Of a stretch of 64,000 nucleotides of DNA, positions 53,956-63,189 are shown piece after piece (position 1 is the first letter of the stretch; each line of letters begins with the position of its first letter). Position numbers and translations under genes: made by a program. The stretch covers positions 2,056,001 to 2,120,000 of the forward strand of contig NZ_CP063203.1 of assembly GCF_019904255.1 (NCBI RefSeq), written 5' to 3'. This DNA comes from Marixanthomonas sp. SCSIO 43207 (GTDB lineage: Bacteria; Bacteroidota; Bacteroidia; Flavobacteriales; Flavobacteriaceae). The notes beneath the pieces were generated by a model. That model saw only the letters and a list, made by a program, of their open reading frames with translations, did no database searches and was not told the origin of the DNA.

Positions 53956-54744
53956 TTGGATATACTACACATCGCCATACAAGCATCGCTAGAAGCTGGA
54001 GAAGAAATAATGAACGTTTACGCTTCAAACTTTGAAGTAGAAACCAAAGAAGATGAATCTCCACTTACTATTGCAGATAAACGAGCAAATGCAATTATAA
54101 TGTCGCATCTTAAGACGACAAACATTCCTATTATTAGTGAAGAAAATAAGGAAGTAGCTTATTCAGAGCGTAAGGAATGGAACCAATGCTGGATCGTTGA
54201 CCCACTTGACGGAACAAAAGAATTTATTAAGAGAAACGGTGAGTTTACCGTAAATATAGCATTGGTAGAAAATGGAGCACCAATTTTATCTGCGTTATAT
54301 GTTCCAGATTTTAAAACACTATATTTCACTAAGGTTTCAGAAGAGAAAGCCTATAAAATTGAATTGGAAAAACACCAAACTCCTATTTCAGAAATTATAG
54401 CAAATGCTCGTGAAATTAAACCATCTAGTGCTTCAAAAGCACGTATTGTTGGAAGTCGCTCTCATTTAAATGATGAAACAAAAGAATTTATTAATAATAT
54501 TTCAGAAAAAGAAGAAGTAGAAATTGTTTCAAAAGGAAGTTCTTTAAAATTTTGTCTAGTTGCTGAAGGAAAAGCAGATTTATATCCTCGGTATGCTCCA
54601 ACAATGGAGTGGGATACGGCTGCAGGACACGCAATTTGTAAAGCCGTAGGAATATCTGTCACAGCTTTGCCAGCAAATAAACCATTAGAGTATAATAAAG
54701 AAAATTTATTAAACCCTTGGTTTTTAGTGTCTAATCGAAGCTAA
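53956..54744 (+). CDS. cysQ: 3'(2'),5'-bisphosphate nucleotidase
   Basis: Removes phosphate from PAP (and PAPS), the by-product of sulfotransferases. The 262-residue inositol-monophosphatase-fold enzyme has the Mg-binding Glu-Glu (SEEN, about 61-64), the metal site DPLDGTKEF (82-90) and the C-terminal EWDTAAGHAI. The start is TTG at 53956 (MDILHIAIQASLEAGEEI); the first downstream ATG would remove a conserved helix. It sits between the Wzz gene and cysC, matching a need to clear PAP made by the sulfotransferases downstream. Confidence 0.93.
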   Translation: MDILHIAIQASLEAGEEIMNVYASNFEVETKEDESPLTIADKRANAIIMSHLKTTNIPIISEENKEVAYSERKEWNQCWIVDPLDGTKEFIKRNGEFTVNIALVENGAPILSALYVPDFKTLYFTKVSEEKAYKIELEKHQTPISEIIANAREIKPSSASKARIVGSRSHLNDETKEFINNISEKEEVEIVSKGSSLKFCLVAEGKADLYPRYAPTMEWDTAAGHAICKAVGISVTALPANKPLEYNKENLLNPWFLVSNRS

Positions 54745-54755
54745 ATAAGCTTACT

Positions 54756-55205
54756 ATGGCTCAATACAAACGAGAATCTCATTATCGTAGTATTTTAAAA
54801 GGAATTTCGTGGCGTTGTATAGCAACAGCAGATACTATTCTCGTTGTACTGTTAATTACGTGCCTCAACGGAAATTGTAGTATAGATAGCGCTTTAAAAA
54901 TTGGCTTTTTTGAATTTTTTATCAAACTGGCAGTATATTATGTGCACGAACGCATATGGCAAAAAATTCTATACGGAAAAGAGGTAAACCCTCGGCAAAC
55001 TCTATATAAAACCATTTCATGGCGCATAATTGCTACAACCGGAACATTTATAATTTCTGGAGTAATATTGAACTCATTTGATGAAATTGCTTTATTTGTA
55101 GCAATTACAGAGCTGGTTTCAAAATTTATTCTATACTACATTCATGAAAGGTTGTGGCTGCGATTACCTTTAGGAAAAATTAGAAACTTCTTTTTAAGAA
55201 AATAA
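54756..55205 (+). CDS. DUF2061 membrane protein
   Basis: A 149-residue protein made of two DUF2061 repeats, each with one amphipathic stretch and one or two membrane helices. The repeated cores are SILKGISWRCIATADTILV / KLAVYYVHERIWQKI and LYKTISWRIIATTGTFIIS / KFILYYIHERLWLRL. The function of DUF2061 is unknown. Such genes are often found beside sulfate-activation genes in flavobacteria, so a link to sulfate or PAPS is possible but unproven. It is 11 bases after cysQ and 8 before cysC. Confidence 0.88.
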   Translation: MAQYKRESHYRSILKGISWRCIATADTILVVLLITCLNGNCSIDSALKIGFFEFFIKLAVYYVHERIWQKILYGKEVNPRQTLYKTISWRIIATTGTFIISGVILNSFDEIALFVAITELVSKFILYYIHERLWLRLPLGKIRNFFLRK

Positions 55206-55213
55206 AACTCATT

Positions 55214-55807
55214 ATGGAAGAAAACATAATTCCACATAACTTTAAAATAAATAAAGAAAAGCGTGCTAGTTTAAAAAACCATAAATCGGTTTTGCTTTGG
55301 TTTACAGGTTTGTCCGGGTCAGGAAAATCAACCATTGCCAATGCAGTTGAACAAAAACTGTATACTAATAAAATCCATACATATACTTTGGATGGAGACA
55401 ATGTGCGCAAAGGCCTTAATAACGATTTAAGTTTTGCACCTGAAGATCGCACCGAGAATATTCGCAGAATTGCCGAAACAGCCTCTTTATTCATTGATGC
55501 AGGGATCGTTGTTTTAGCAGCATTTGTTTCTCCATATAAAAAGGATAGAGAAAGCGTAAGAAAAACGGTTAAAGATGTTAACTTTGTCGAAATTTTCATA
55601 GACACACCAATAGAGGAGTGTGAAAAAAGAGATGTAAAAGGGTTATATAAAAAAGCTAGAAAAGGATTGATTAAAGATTTTACAGGCATCAACGCACCTT
55701 ATGAAGCACCCGAAAACCCTGATATAAGAATAGATACAACAGAAACAACAATAGACGAAGCTGTTGATAATATCATAAAAAAAATACAACCCAAACTAGA
55801 ACTATAA
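55214..55807 (+). CDS. cysC: Adenylylsulfate (APS) kinase
   Basis: Phosphorylates APS to PAPS, the universal sulfate donor. The 197-residue protein has the Walker [10 protein letters not shown] (32-40), the DGDNVRKGLNNDLSF segment binding APS, and FVSPYKKDRESVRK with IFIDTPIEECEKRD. It lies in a tight run cysQ-DUF2061-cysC-cysD-cysN with gaps of 6-24 bases. Confidence 0.97.
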   Translation: MEENIIPHNFKINKEKRASLKNHKSVLLWFTGLSGSGKSTIANAVEQKLYTNKIHTYTLDGDNVRKGLNNDLSFAPEDRTENIRRIAETASLFIDAGIVVLAAFVSPYKKDRESVRKTVKDVNFVEIFIDTPIEECEKRDVKGLYKKARKGLIKDFTGINAPYEAPENPDIRIDTTETTIDEAVDNIIKKIQPKLEL

Positions 55808-55813
55808 CAAACT

Positions 55814-56719
55814 ATGAGTAAGTATTATTTAAATTATCTGGACGAATTAGAGTCTGAAGCAATCTATATATTGCGAGAAGTATGGGCTCAATTTGAAAAC
55901 CCGGTAATCCTGTTTTCAGGAGGTAAAGATTCTATTTTGGTAACTCATTTGGCAAAAAAGGCCTTTTACCCTTCCAAAATTCCCTTTCCTTTAATGCACG
56001 TTGATACAGGTCATAACTTCCCGGAGACTATTCAGTTTAGGGATGATCTTATTAAAAAGTTAGATGCACAATTAATTGTTGGTTCTGTGCAAGAATCAAT
56101 AGATCAAGGAAGAGTTGCCGAAGAAAAAGGCAAAAACGCAACTAGAAATGCATTGCAAATAACAACGCTACTCGATGCAATTGAAAACAATAATGTAGAC
56201 TGTGCCATAGGAGGAGGACGCCGTGATGAAGAAAAAGCTCGTGCAAAAGAGCGTTTCTTCTCTCATAGAGATGATTTTGGACAATGGGACCCTAAAAATC
56301 AGCGTCCCGAGCTTTGGAATATTTTAAACGGTAAACATTTTGAAGGAGAACATTTTAGAGCGTTTCCAATAAGCAATTGGACCGAGATGGATGTTTGGAA
56401 CTATATTCAAAGAGAAAATATTGAGATTCCTTCTTTATATTTCGCACACGAACGCGAAGTGGTATGGCGTAATGATTCTTGGATTCCTGTTTCAGAACAT
56501 TTAAAACTTGAGGATGACGAAGAAGTTGTTACTAAAAAAGTAAGATTCAGAACGCTAGGAGATATAACAATTACCGGAGGCATAGAATCTGATGCAGATA
56601 CACTAGAAAAAATTGCACTTGAGGTTTCTGCAATGAAACAAACCGAGCGTGGAAATCGTACTGACGATAAACGCAGTGAAACTTCAATGGAAGACAGAAA
56701 ACGACAAGGATACTTTTAA
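55814..56719 (+). CDS. cysD: Sulfate adenylyltransferase subunit 2
   Basis: The ATP-pyrophosphatase-fold subunit of ATP sulfurylase that makes APS from sulfate and ATP. The 301-residue length is normal. Motifs: VILFSGGKDSILV (PP-loop), LMHVDTGHNFPET, AIGGGRRDEEKARAKER and a C-terminal RGNRTDDKRSETSMEDRKRQ that matches the family. It works with the GTPase subunit CysN encoded next. Confidence 0.98.
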   Translation: MSKYYLNYLDELESEAIYILREVWAQFENPVILFSGGKDSILVTHLAKKAFYPSKIPFPLMHVDTGHNFPETIQFRDDLIKKLDAQLIVGSVQESIDQGRVAEEKGKNATRNALQITTLLDAIENNNVDCAIGGGRRDEEKARAKERFFSHRDDFGQWDPKNQRPELWNILNGKHFEGEHFRAFPISNWTEMDVWNYIQRENIEIPSLYFAHEREVVWRNDSWIPVSEHLKLEDDEEVVTKKVRFRTLGDITITGGIESDADTLEKIALEVSAMKQTERGNRTDDKRSETSMEDRKRQGYF

Positions 56720-56743
56720 AAAAATTAAAGCGCAGAGATTACG

Positions 56744-58000
56744 ATGGAAATTAACGAAAACCAATTATTACGATTTACAACAGCAGGAAGTGTAGACGAT
56801 GGTAAAAGTACCTTGATAGGAAGGTTGTTGTATGATAGTAAAGCAATATTTGAAGATCAATTACAAGCTGTTGAAACAACAAGTAAGCGTAAAGGACATG
56901 AAGGAGTTGATTTAGCACTTTTTACAGATGGCTTAAAAGATGAAAGAGAGCAAGGTATAACTATTGATGTAGCTTATCGTTATTTTACAACACCAAAGCG
57001 AAAGTTTATAATTGCTGATACTCCAGGTCATATTCAATACACCCGTAATATGGTAACGGGAGCTTCTACCGCAAATGCAGCATTGATTTTAATAGATGCT
57101 CGTAATGGAGTAATAGAGCAGACCAAGCGACACGCTTTTATAGCTTCGTTGTTACAAATCCCTCACATTGTTGTTTGTGTTAATAAAATGGATTTGGTTG
57201 ATTTTTCTGAAAAAGTGTACAACGATATCATTACACAATTTGAAGAATTTTCATCAAAGCTTTATGTAAGAGACATTCGATTTTTACCTATTTCTGCTTT
57301 ATTGGGAGATAATGTAGTAAACCGTTCAGAAAATATGGATTGGTATCAAGGTGCACCATTACTTCATACACTCGAAAATATTCACATAAGCAGTGATATA
57401 AATAAAATTGATGCTCGTTTTCCTGTTCAAACAGTACTAAGACCACAAAGTGATGGCTTTATTGATTACCGCGGATATGCAGGTAGAGTTGCAAGTGGAA
57501 TTTTTAGACCCAATGATGAAGTAGCTGTAATGCCTTCAGGATTTACATCAAAAATTAAATCTATTGATACTTATGATGGTCCCATCAAAGAGGCTTTTGC
57601 TCCTATGTCAGTTTCAATTACGCTAGAAGACGATATCGACGTGAGTCGTGGTGATATGATTGTTAAGGTTAACAATAGACCTGAAGCCGAGCAAGAATTT
57701 AGTGCAATGATTTGCTGGTTAAATAATGATTCTGCAAAATCTAGAGCAAAATACACTATTCTACATACTTCTAATGAACAAACTGCGATGATTAAAGATG
57801 TGTTGTATAAAATTGACATTAACACATATGATAGAGATGAAGAGGATAAGAGCTTAAATATGAACGATATTGCTCGCGTAACTATTAGAACAACACGCAG
57901 ATTAATGATTGATGAGTATAGAGATAATAGAAATACAGGAAGCTTTGTATTAGTTGATACACTTACAAACGAAACTGTAGCAGCAGGGATGATTTTGTAA
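56744..58000 (+). CDS. cysN: Sulfate adenylyltransferase subunit 1 (GTPase)
   Basis: An EF-Tu-like GTPase that drives the CysD reaction. The 418-residue chain has G1 GSVDDGKST (15-23), G3 DTPGH and G4 NKMD, then the beta-barrel domains II and III. No C-terminal APS kinase domain is fused, consistent with a separate cysC. It follows cysD by 24 bases. Confidence 0.98.
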   Translation: MEINENQLLRFTTAGSVDDGKSTLIGRLLYDSKAIFEDQLQAVETTSKRKGHEGVDLALFTDGLKDEREQGITIDVAYRYFTTPKRKFIIADTPGHIQYTRNMVTGASTANAALILIDARNGVIEQTKRHAFIASLLQIPHIVVCVNKMDLVDFSEKVYNDIITQFEEFSSKLYVRDIRFLPISALLGDNVVNRSENMDWYQGAPLLHTLENIHISSDINKIDARFPVQTVLRPQSDGFIDYRGYAGRVASGIFRPNDEVAVMPSGFTSKIKSIDTYDGPIKEAFAPMSVSITLEDDIDVSRGDMIVKVNNRPEAEQEFSAMICWLNNDSAKSRAKYTILHTSNEQTAMIKDVLYKIDINTYDRDEEDKSLNMNDIARVTIRTTRRLMIDEYRDNRNTGSFVLVDTLTNETVAAGMIL

Positions 58001-58019
58001 AGACATTACTTTTAAAAAT

Positions 58020-58778
58020 ATGAAAAAGATTCTTATAACCTCTATAGGTAGGACTGGTACTAAGAGCTTATCATATTTTTTAAACTCAATCCCTAATGTA
58101 ACGTGCTTTCATCATAGAGAAGGGGCTAAAGACCTTCCTTTTCTTTTTTTGTCACAACTCAAAGAGTTTTCTACTATTACAAACTCATACCTAGAAGAAA
58201 GAGATTCTATTGCCGAAAAGAATACTACAGAATATTACATAGAGGTTAATCCTTATTTGCGATTTGCAAACGCTCAGAAACTCCATAATTTAGGTTGGAC
58301 CAAAGTATTTATCGTACGTCACCCCAAAACCTATCTAGAAAGCGTTTACATACGTAGTTTGTTTACTGAAGACGATTATATAATCAATCAATACCCAAGT
58401 GATGATGATCCCTTTTCAGAATCTTGGAGTGCCGCGTCTCGCTTTGAAAAGCTTTGCTGGTACTACAAAAAAGCTCACTCATATATTTTGGAAAGTAATG
58501 ATCCCTTTTTTAGGTTTGAAGAATTGACAAAAAATTCGGTTGCTTTAAAAACTTTTGTAACTTATTTAGGAATAGATACTTCAAAAGTAAGCTCTTTCTC
58601 ACTTCCAAATAAAAATACGTCTACAAGATATAAAGTGAGACAGGTTGTAAAAGCAAGTTTAAAAGGGAAACCAATTAATCTATCAGCCCTAGATTGGAGT
58701 TCTTTAACACAAAAAGAAAAACATACCTATTCACAACTCTGCGAACCTTTCATAAAACAATTGGGATATGTTTTATAG
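58020..58778 (+). CDS. Sulfotransferase-like protein
   Basis: A 252-residue protein with a P-loop-like N-terminus ITSIGRTGTKSLSYFL, which matches the PAPS 5'-phosphosulfate loop, and VRHPKTYLESVYIRS, which fits the 3'-phosphate loop with its Arg and Ser. It probably moves sulfate from PAPS to a sugar of the polysaccharide made here. It directly follows cysN (19 bases) and overlaps the next sulfotransferase gene by 11 bases. Acceptor unknown. Confidence 0.82.
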   Translation: MKKILITSIGRTGTKSLSYFLNSIPNVTCFHHREGAKDLPFLFLSQLKEFSTITNSYLEERDSIAEKNTTEYYIEVNPYLRFANAQKLHNLGWTKVFIVRHPKTYLESVYIRSLFTEDDYIINQYPSDDDPFSESWSAASRFEKLCWYYKKAHSYILESNDPFFRFEELTKNSVALKTFVTYLGIDTSKVSSFSLPNKNTSTRYKVRQVVKASLKGKPINLSALDWSSLTQKEKHTYSQLCEPFIKQLGYVL

Positions 58779-59415
58779 CAAATGGGGCGTATATCAAAAA
58801 CTATATTTAGACCTTTGGGTGCGTCCTAAATTATTAAATACTTATTTAGAGCAGATTAAAACCCGTGAAAAACCCTTGTTTATTCATATAAATAGGACTG
58901 CTGGCTCATCTATTGCCAATAGCCTTGAAATAACAGAAGCTCATCATACATTTTCTGCTTATAAAAAGTTATATAAAAAAAAGTTTAATGAATCATTTCC
59001 TGAAGATCTTGAAGTATGGACAGCCATTCGCAATCCGTTTGATAAAGTCGTTTCAGAATATTACTACCGTATACAAACCAATCAAAACAAAATGAAAACG
59101 CACCCAATATCCTTTGATGATTGGGTAAAAAAAGTATTTTTAGAAAAAGATGTAGCGTATCGTGATAGAGAAATTATGTTTATTCCACAAAGTGAATGGT
59201 TAGTAGGTGCTGAAGCCTATTCACTTAACATTATCAAATTTGAATCTCTACAAAAGGATTATAAAACCTTGGCAACTAAATTTTCGGCTAAGCCACTGGT
59301 TTGGAAGAAAAAAACAGAGAATTTCAATTATAAGGATGAATTTTCTGAAGTTTCAAAAAAAATCATATCAGACGTTTTTAAAGAAGATTTAGACCGGTTT
59401 GGGTATTTTTTTTAA
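58768..59415 (+). CDS. Sulfotransferase family 2-like protein
   Basis: A 215-residue protein resembling the Sulfotransfer_2 (carbohydrate sulfotransferase) family. The 5' loop is LFIHINRTAGSSIANSL. The 3' loop is WTAIRNPFDKVVSEYYYR, with the expected Arg-Asn-Pro and Ser. It is different from the preceding sulfotransferase, so two positions or sugars may be sulfated. Its start lies inside the preceding gene, which suggests coupled translation. Confidence 0.85.
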   Translation: MFYSKWGVYQKLYLDLWVRPKLLNTYLEQIKTREKPLFIHINRTAGSSIANSLEITEAHHTFSAYKKLYKKKFNESFPEDLEVWTAIRNPFDKVVSEYYYRIQTNQNKMKTHPISFDDWVKKVFLEKDVAYRDREIMFIPQSEWLVGAEAYSLNIIKFESLQKDYKTLATKFSAKPLVWKKKTENFNYKDEFSEVSKKIISDVFKEDLDRFGYFF

Positions 59416-59502
59416 TTTGTGGCAAGATTTTATGAATATTACTTCATCAATTTTTAAATCTGTATTTCAAGATTTTTACTTCAAGTAAAGTAGCATTAGA
59501 TA

Positions 59503-61008
59503 ATGGCAACAATGCTTTTTAAATCGTTTAGGTATAAAACAATACACACAGTCATTCATACTTTGTATTCTGTATTGTTAATTCCTATTCTGTTAACGTA
59601 TTGGGATTTAAAATTTTATGGAGCTTGGATTGCGCTTTTCAGTATTTTTAATATCATTCAGGTACTAGAATATGGCCACGCTACATATATTGGAAATAAA
59701 TTTAACGCACTTATAAACTCAAATCCTGAAGAAGCCAAAAATGTACTAGGTTCTGCTTTACGAGCCAATTTATTAACGGGTGTGTTTGAATTGGCTATCG
59801 TTTATTGTCTTTTTAAAAGCGGATTATTACAAATTATTTTAAAAACAGACATAAACGATACAACAATTACGATGGTTTTGGCTATTCTTTTTGTATACCG
59901 AATGGTAATAGGATCCTTTAAAGGAATTGTTGTAAAAACTCTAAACCCTTTTGGGTTAATCTATAAATCATTTCAGTTTGCAACCGTTGAACGGTTACTT
60001 GATTTTTTAATATTGGCAGGAGTTGCAGTATGGGGTTTGTCACTTATTAAACTCGCAATTGTTTGGGTTTGCGTGAAAACTGTGTTTTCAATTTGTGTGT
60101 TACTTTCCTTAAAAAAGACACTGCCAGATCTTTACCCTTGGTGGCAATACGGAACTTTTAAAACAGGATTTTTAAATTTTAAAAAATCAATTCCATTTGT
60201 GGTAAGTAATTTTTTAGAACGCTTACGAAACGATGGGATTGTACTTATTATCTCAATACTAATGGGAGTTTCTTTTCTTCCGTTGTTTGTAGCTACCAGA
60301 ACGATTGTCAATATTGGATTAAAAATTGGCGAGATTATAAGTATACCTCTCAATCCGGAATTGATAAATTTATATATTCAGAAAAAATTTCAGAAAATAC
60401 AAGATGTTTTTAAAATATATTGGCTGAGTACTGCGAGTGTATTAATTATAGGATATTTAATTTCGCTTACTTTTATTGAACAATTATTTGGATATTGGAC
60501 TAAAGGTAAGCTCACATTTAACCTTGTGTTATATAGCTCTTTAATCGTTATTTTACTAGTTCAAAATTATGGTAAAATTATTTTTACATTTTTCTCTAGT
60601 ATTAATAAATCAAAAGTAGTTTTGACAACTTCAATTTTACGAGCTGTCATTCTTTTGGTAGCTATAATAACCTTCAAACCGTATGGGTTGTATGGTGTTT
60701 TATCTGCTATGTTTTTATCTGAATTAATCGTTAATGCAATCTATCTACCTTATCAATCATTTCAAGTTTTTTCACCGGATTTAAACAATAAAATACGTTT
60801 TTACTTAAACCTCTTTACCGTGTTATACATTACATTTTTATTATATCTAAATGTAATAAACATTTCGTTTTGGGTTATTTGTGCGCTTTCTACAATCGTT
60901 TTTTGTTTGCTCTATTATCAATATGTATTTATATCTCTTGACTCAAAAAACTACCTCATAAAACAAGTAGGGATGTTAAAACGATTCAACCTTAAAAGAA
61001 TGCAATAA
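59503..61008 (+). CDS. Polysaccharide flippase (Wzx/MATE-like)
   Basis: A 501-residue integral membrane protein with about 12-14 hydrophobic helices spread along the chain, the pattern of Wzx/PST flippases that move lipid-linked repeat units across the inner membrane. The N-terminal helix region contains LLIPILLTYWDLKFYGAWIAL and YGHATYIGNKFN, common in this family. Its stop TAA and the next ATG share one base. No Wzy polymerase is seen in the window; it may lie beyond the end. Confidence 0.85.
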   Translation: MATMLFKSFRYKTIHTVIHTLYSVLLIPILLTYWDLKFYGAWIALFSIFNIIQVLEYGHATYIGNKFNALINSNPEEAKNVLGSALRANLLTGVFELAIVYCLFKSGLLQIILKTDINDTTITMVLAILFVYRMVIGSFKGIVVKTLNPFGLIYKSFQFATVERLLDFLILAGVAVWGLSLIKLAIVWVCVKTVFSICVLLSLKKTLPDLYPWWQYGTFKTGFLNFKKSIPFVVSNFLERLRNDGIVLIISILMGVSFLPLFVATRTIVNIGLKIGEIISIPLNPELINLYIQKKFQKIQDVFKIYWLSTASVLIIGYLISLTFIEQLFGYWTKGKLTFNLVLYSSLIVILLVQNYGKIIFTFFSSINKSKVVLTTSILRAVILLVAIITFKPYGLYGVLSAMFLSELIVNAIYLPYQSFQVFSPDLNNKIRFYLNLFTVLYITFLLYLNVINISFWVICALSTIVFCLLYYQYVFISLDSKNYLIKQVGMLKRFNLKRMQ

Positions 61009-62018
61009 TGAGCTCAAAAAAAGTTTTGTTTGTATTCAGAAAAAGGAATGTAGGTAACTATAGTATCGAAAAAGTCTATACGTCAATTTACAGCACATTA
61101 GCTAAACAAAATCTATCTTCTTTCAGGTTTAATACATTGATTTTAAACCATAATTACGATGTGTTTTGTTTCTTGATACATTTTTTCAAGTCTTTGTTTA
61201 GAAGAAACGATATAATTCACGTGACAGGAGGTTGCCATTATATGATTATGGCATTTCCGTTTCAAAAAAGAGTATTAACCATACACGATTTTCACCATTA
61301 TAAAAGCTTTAAGGGAATAAAGAAAATAGTTTATGATACGTTGTATTATACGTTGCCAATTTACTTTAGTACAAATATTGTTGTAGTTTCAGAAAATACA
61401 AAAGATGATTTATTACGTTTTTTTCCAACTGCAAAAACAAAGGTGAAAGTTATTGCTAACCCTTTGGTGATACCTAAAGATAAACTACAGGTAAGAAAAC
61501 GTATTTTTTCAGAAAGTAAAACAATGCAAATTTTACAAATTGGCTCAAAAGCATCCAAAAATTATGAACGGTTGATTGAGACAACAAAGAATATGAATTG
61601 TCAATACCATTTTGTTCATTCACAGACCAAATCTATAAATAGGTTAATTGAAAAGCATCAAATTGCCGATAAATCTAAAGTCTATTCATCAGTACATGAA
61701 GATTTGTTGTTTGAATTATATAACACAACAGATGTTCTTTACTTTGCTTCAGAAGCAGAAGGATTTGGTTTACCTATTATTGAAGCCCAAGCATGTGGGC
61801 TGCCTGTAGTTACTTCAAATATAGAACCACTTACAACTGTGGCAAAAGAGGCGATTTTTGTTAATCCAAAAGATGTAGAAGAAATTCAAAATGGATTTAA
61901 AAAATTGTATACCAATGAATTTATCCAACAAAAGATTGCTGAAGGGATAGAGAATAGTAGACTTTATGATTTGGATACAATTTCCAACACATATTTATCT
62001 TTATATGATGCGATATAA
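61008..62018 (+). CDS. Glycosyltransferase, GT4-like
   Basis: A 336-residue GT-B-fold glycosyltransferase of the GT4 (retaining) type. The C-terminal nucleotide-sugar motif is SEAEGFGLPIIEAQACGLPVV, in which the E-x7-E pair is visible. The N-terminal half has DIIHVTGGCHYM and a short hydrophobic stretch, which may bind the membrane. It acts on the cytoplasmic face building the repeat unit. Donor and acceptor sugars are unknown. Confidence 0.9.
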   Translation: MSSKKVLFVFRKRNVGNYSIEKVYTSIYSTLAKQNLSSFRFNTLILNHNYDVFCFLIHFFKSLFRRNDIIHVTGGCHYMIMAFPFQKRVLTIHDFHHYKSFKGIKKIVYDTLYYTLPIYFSTNIVVVSENTKDDLLRFFPTAKTKVKVIANPLVIPKDKLQVRKRIFSESKTMQILQIGSKASKNYERLIETTKNMNCQYHFVHSQTKSINRLIEKHQIADKSKVYSSVHEDLLFELYNTTDVLYFASEAEGFGLPIIEAQACGLPVVTSNIEPLTTVAKEAIFVNPKDVEEIQNGFKKLYTNEFIQQKIAEGIENSRLYDLDTISNTYLSLYDAI

Positions 62019-62045
62019 GCTATATTTAAGACCTCTTTAAAAACT

Positions 62046-63140
62046 ATGATGATTAGTATTTTACTGCCTTATCATAAACCCGGTGGTGGTTCAGATGGTC
62101 CTTTACAGTCCATAATTGGAGTTTGTGATCTCTTGAAAGAAAAGTATGCTATTCAAATCATAACTGAATACACAGACGTCAAAAACACTGCAATTGAAGA
62201 TAGCGTAAAAAATCACAAGATTGTCACTGTACAGCAATTTAAGTACAGCACACTTTTACCTATTTTAAACTCAAGTGAAATAGTTTGGATAAATTCGGTT
62301 TATAGTATCCCGTCTTCTTTTATCCCACTTCTTACCTTACTTTATTCAAAGAGAACTACAATTTTAATAAGCACAAGAGGTCAATTGCTTTCAGGCTCTA
62401 TAAATTTGAAAAAACGCGCTTATTTACAATTGTATAAATTGCTATTAAAAGTAACACAAAAGCCGGTTTATATTCATTATTCAACAGAAGAGGAAAAAAA
62501 ACACTCTTATTCAGTTTTTAAAAGCTTTAAAAGTTTAATTTTTGCAGACCCATTAAAGAATACATTTTTAAGTACTAAACTTGAAAATTCACAATCTTCC
62601 AGTTTTATAATTGGTTTTTTAGGACGAATAGCTTCCATAAAAAATATTGAATTTATTATAAATATAATGCCTCATTTGCCCCACCATATAATATTTCATA
62701 TCTATGGGGTAGAAACTGAAATGGTATATAAGAAAAAATTGGATAGGTTAATTGTAAATCAAGGCTTAGAATCCAGGGTTTTCTTTAAAGGACCGTATGT
62801 TTACAATCAACTTGCTGAGGTTTATCAGCAAATAGATTTGGCCGTAATTCCCTCCATATCAGAAAGTTTTTGTTATTCTTTTTTTGAGGCTATTGAAAAC
62901 AATACACCGGTAATTGGAAGTAACGGATTGCCTTGGCAGGGTGCCAACGATTATGTTTTAAACACGATTTTACCTTTAAAACCAGATATTTGGGTTAAAA
63001 ACATAAATGAAATAATTCTTTTATCTCAAGAATCTCTTGAAAAAAGACAATTTAAGCTAGAAGAGTTTTATAAATTTGTCCTCAATACATCTATTAAAAA
63101 TTTATCAAATTCTTTCCGTAACTTAATCTATAATCGTTAA
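62046..63140 (+). CDS. Glycosyltransferase, GT4-like
   Basis: A 364-residue GT-B protein beginning MMISILLPYHKPGGGSDGPLQ, a typical GT4 N-terminal Gly-rich loop. The C-terminal domain has IIGFLGRIASIKNIEFII (donor domain start) and PSISESFCYSFFEAIENNTPVIGS with the E-x7-E-like pair. The start could be either of two adjacent ATG codons (62046 or 62049). It adds a sugar to the repeat unit; specificity unknown. Confidence 0.9.
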   Translation: MMISILLPYHKPGGGSDGPLQSIIGVCDLLKEKYAIQIITEYTDVKNTAIEDSVKNHKIVTVQQFKYSTLLPILNSSEIVWINSVYSIPSSFIPLLTLLYSKRTTILISTRGQLLSGSINLKKRAYLQLYKLLLKVTQKPVYIHYSTEEEKKHSYSVFKSFKSLIFADPLKNTFLSTKLENSQSSSFIIGFLGRIASIKNIEFIINIMPHLPHHIIFHIYGVETEMVYKKKLDRLIVNQGLESRVFFKGPYVYNQLAEVYQQIDLAVIPSISESFCYSFFEAIENNTPVIGSNGLPWQGANDYVLNTILPLKPDIWVKNINEIILLSQESLEKRQFKLEEFYKFVLNTSIKNLSNSFRNLIYNR

Positions 63141-63189
63141 ATTTTGGGAAACTATTTTAAAATTTAAATTAGAGCTCTAATTACACAAC

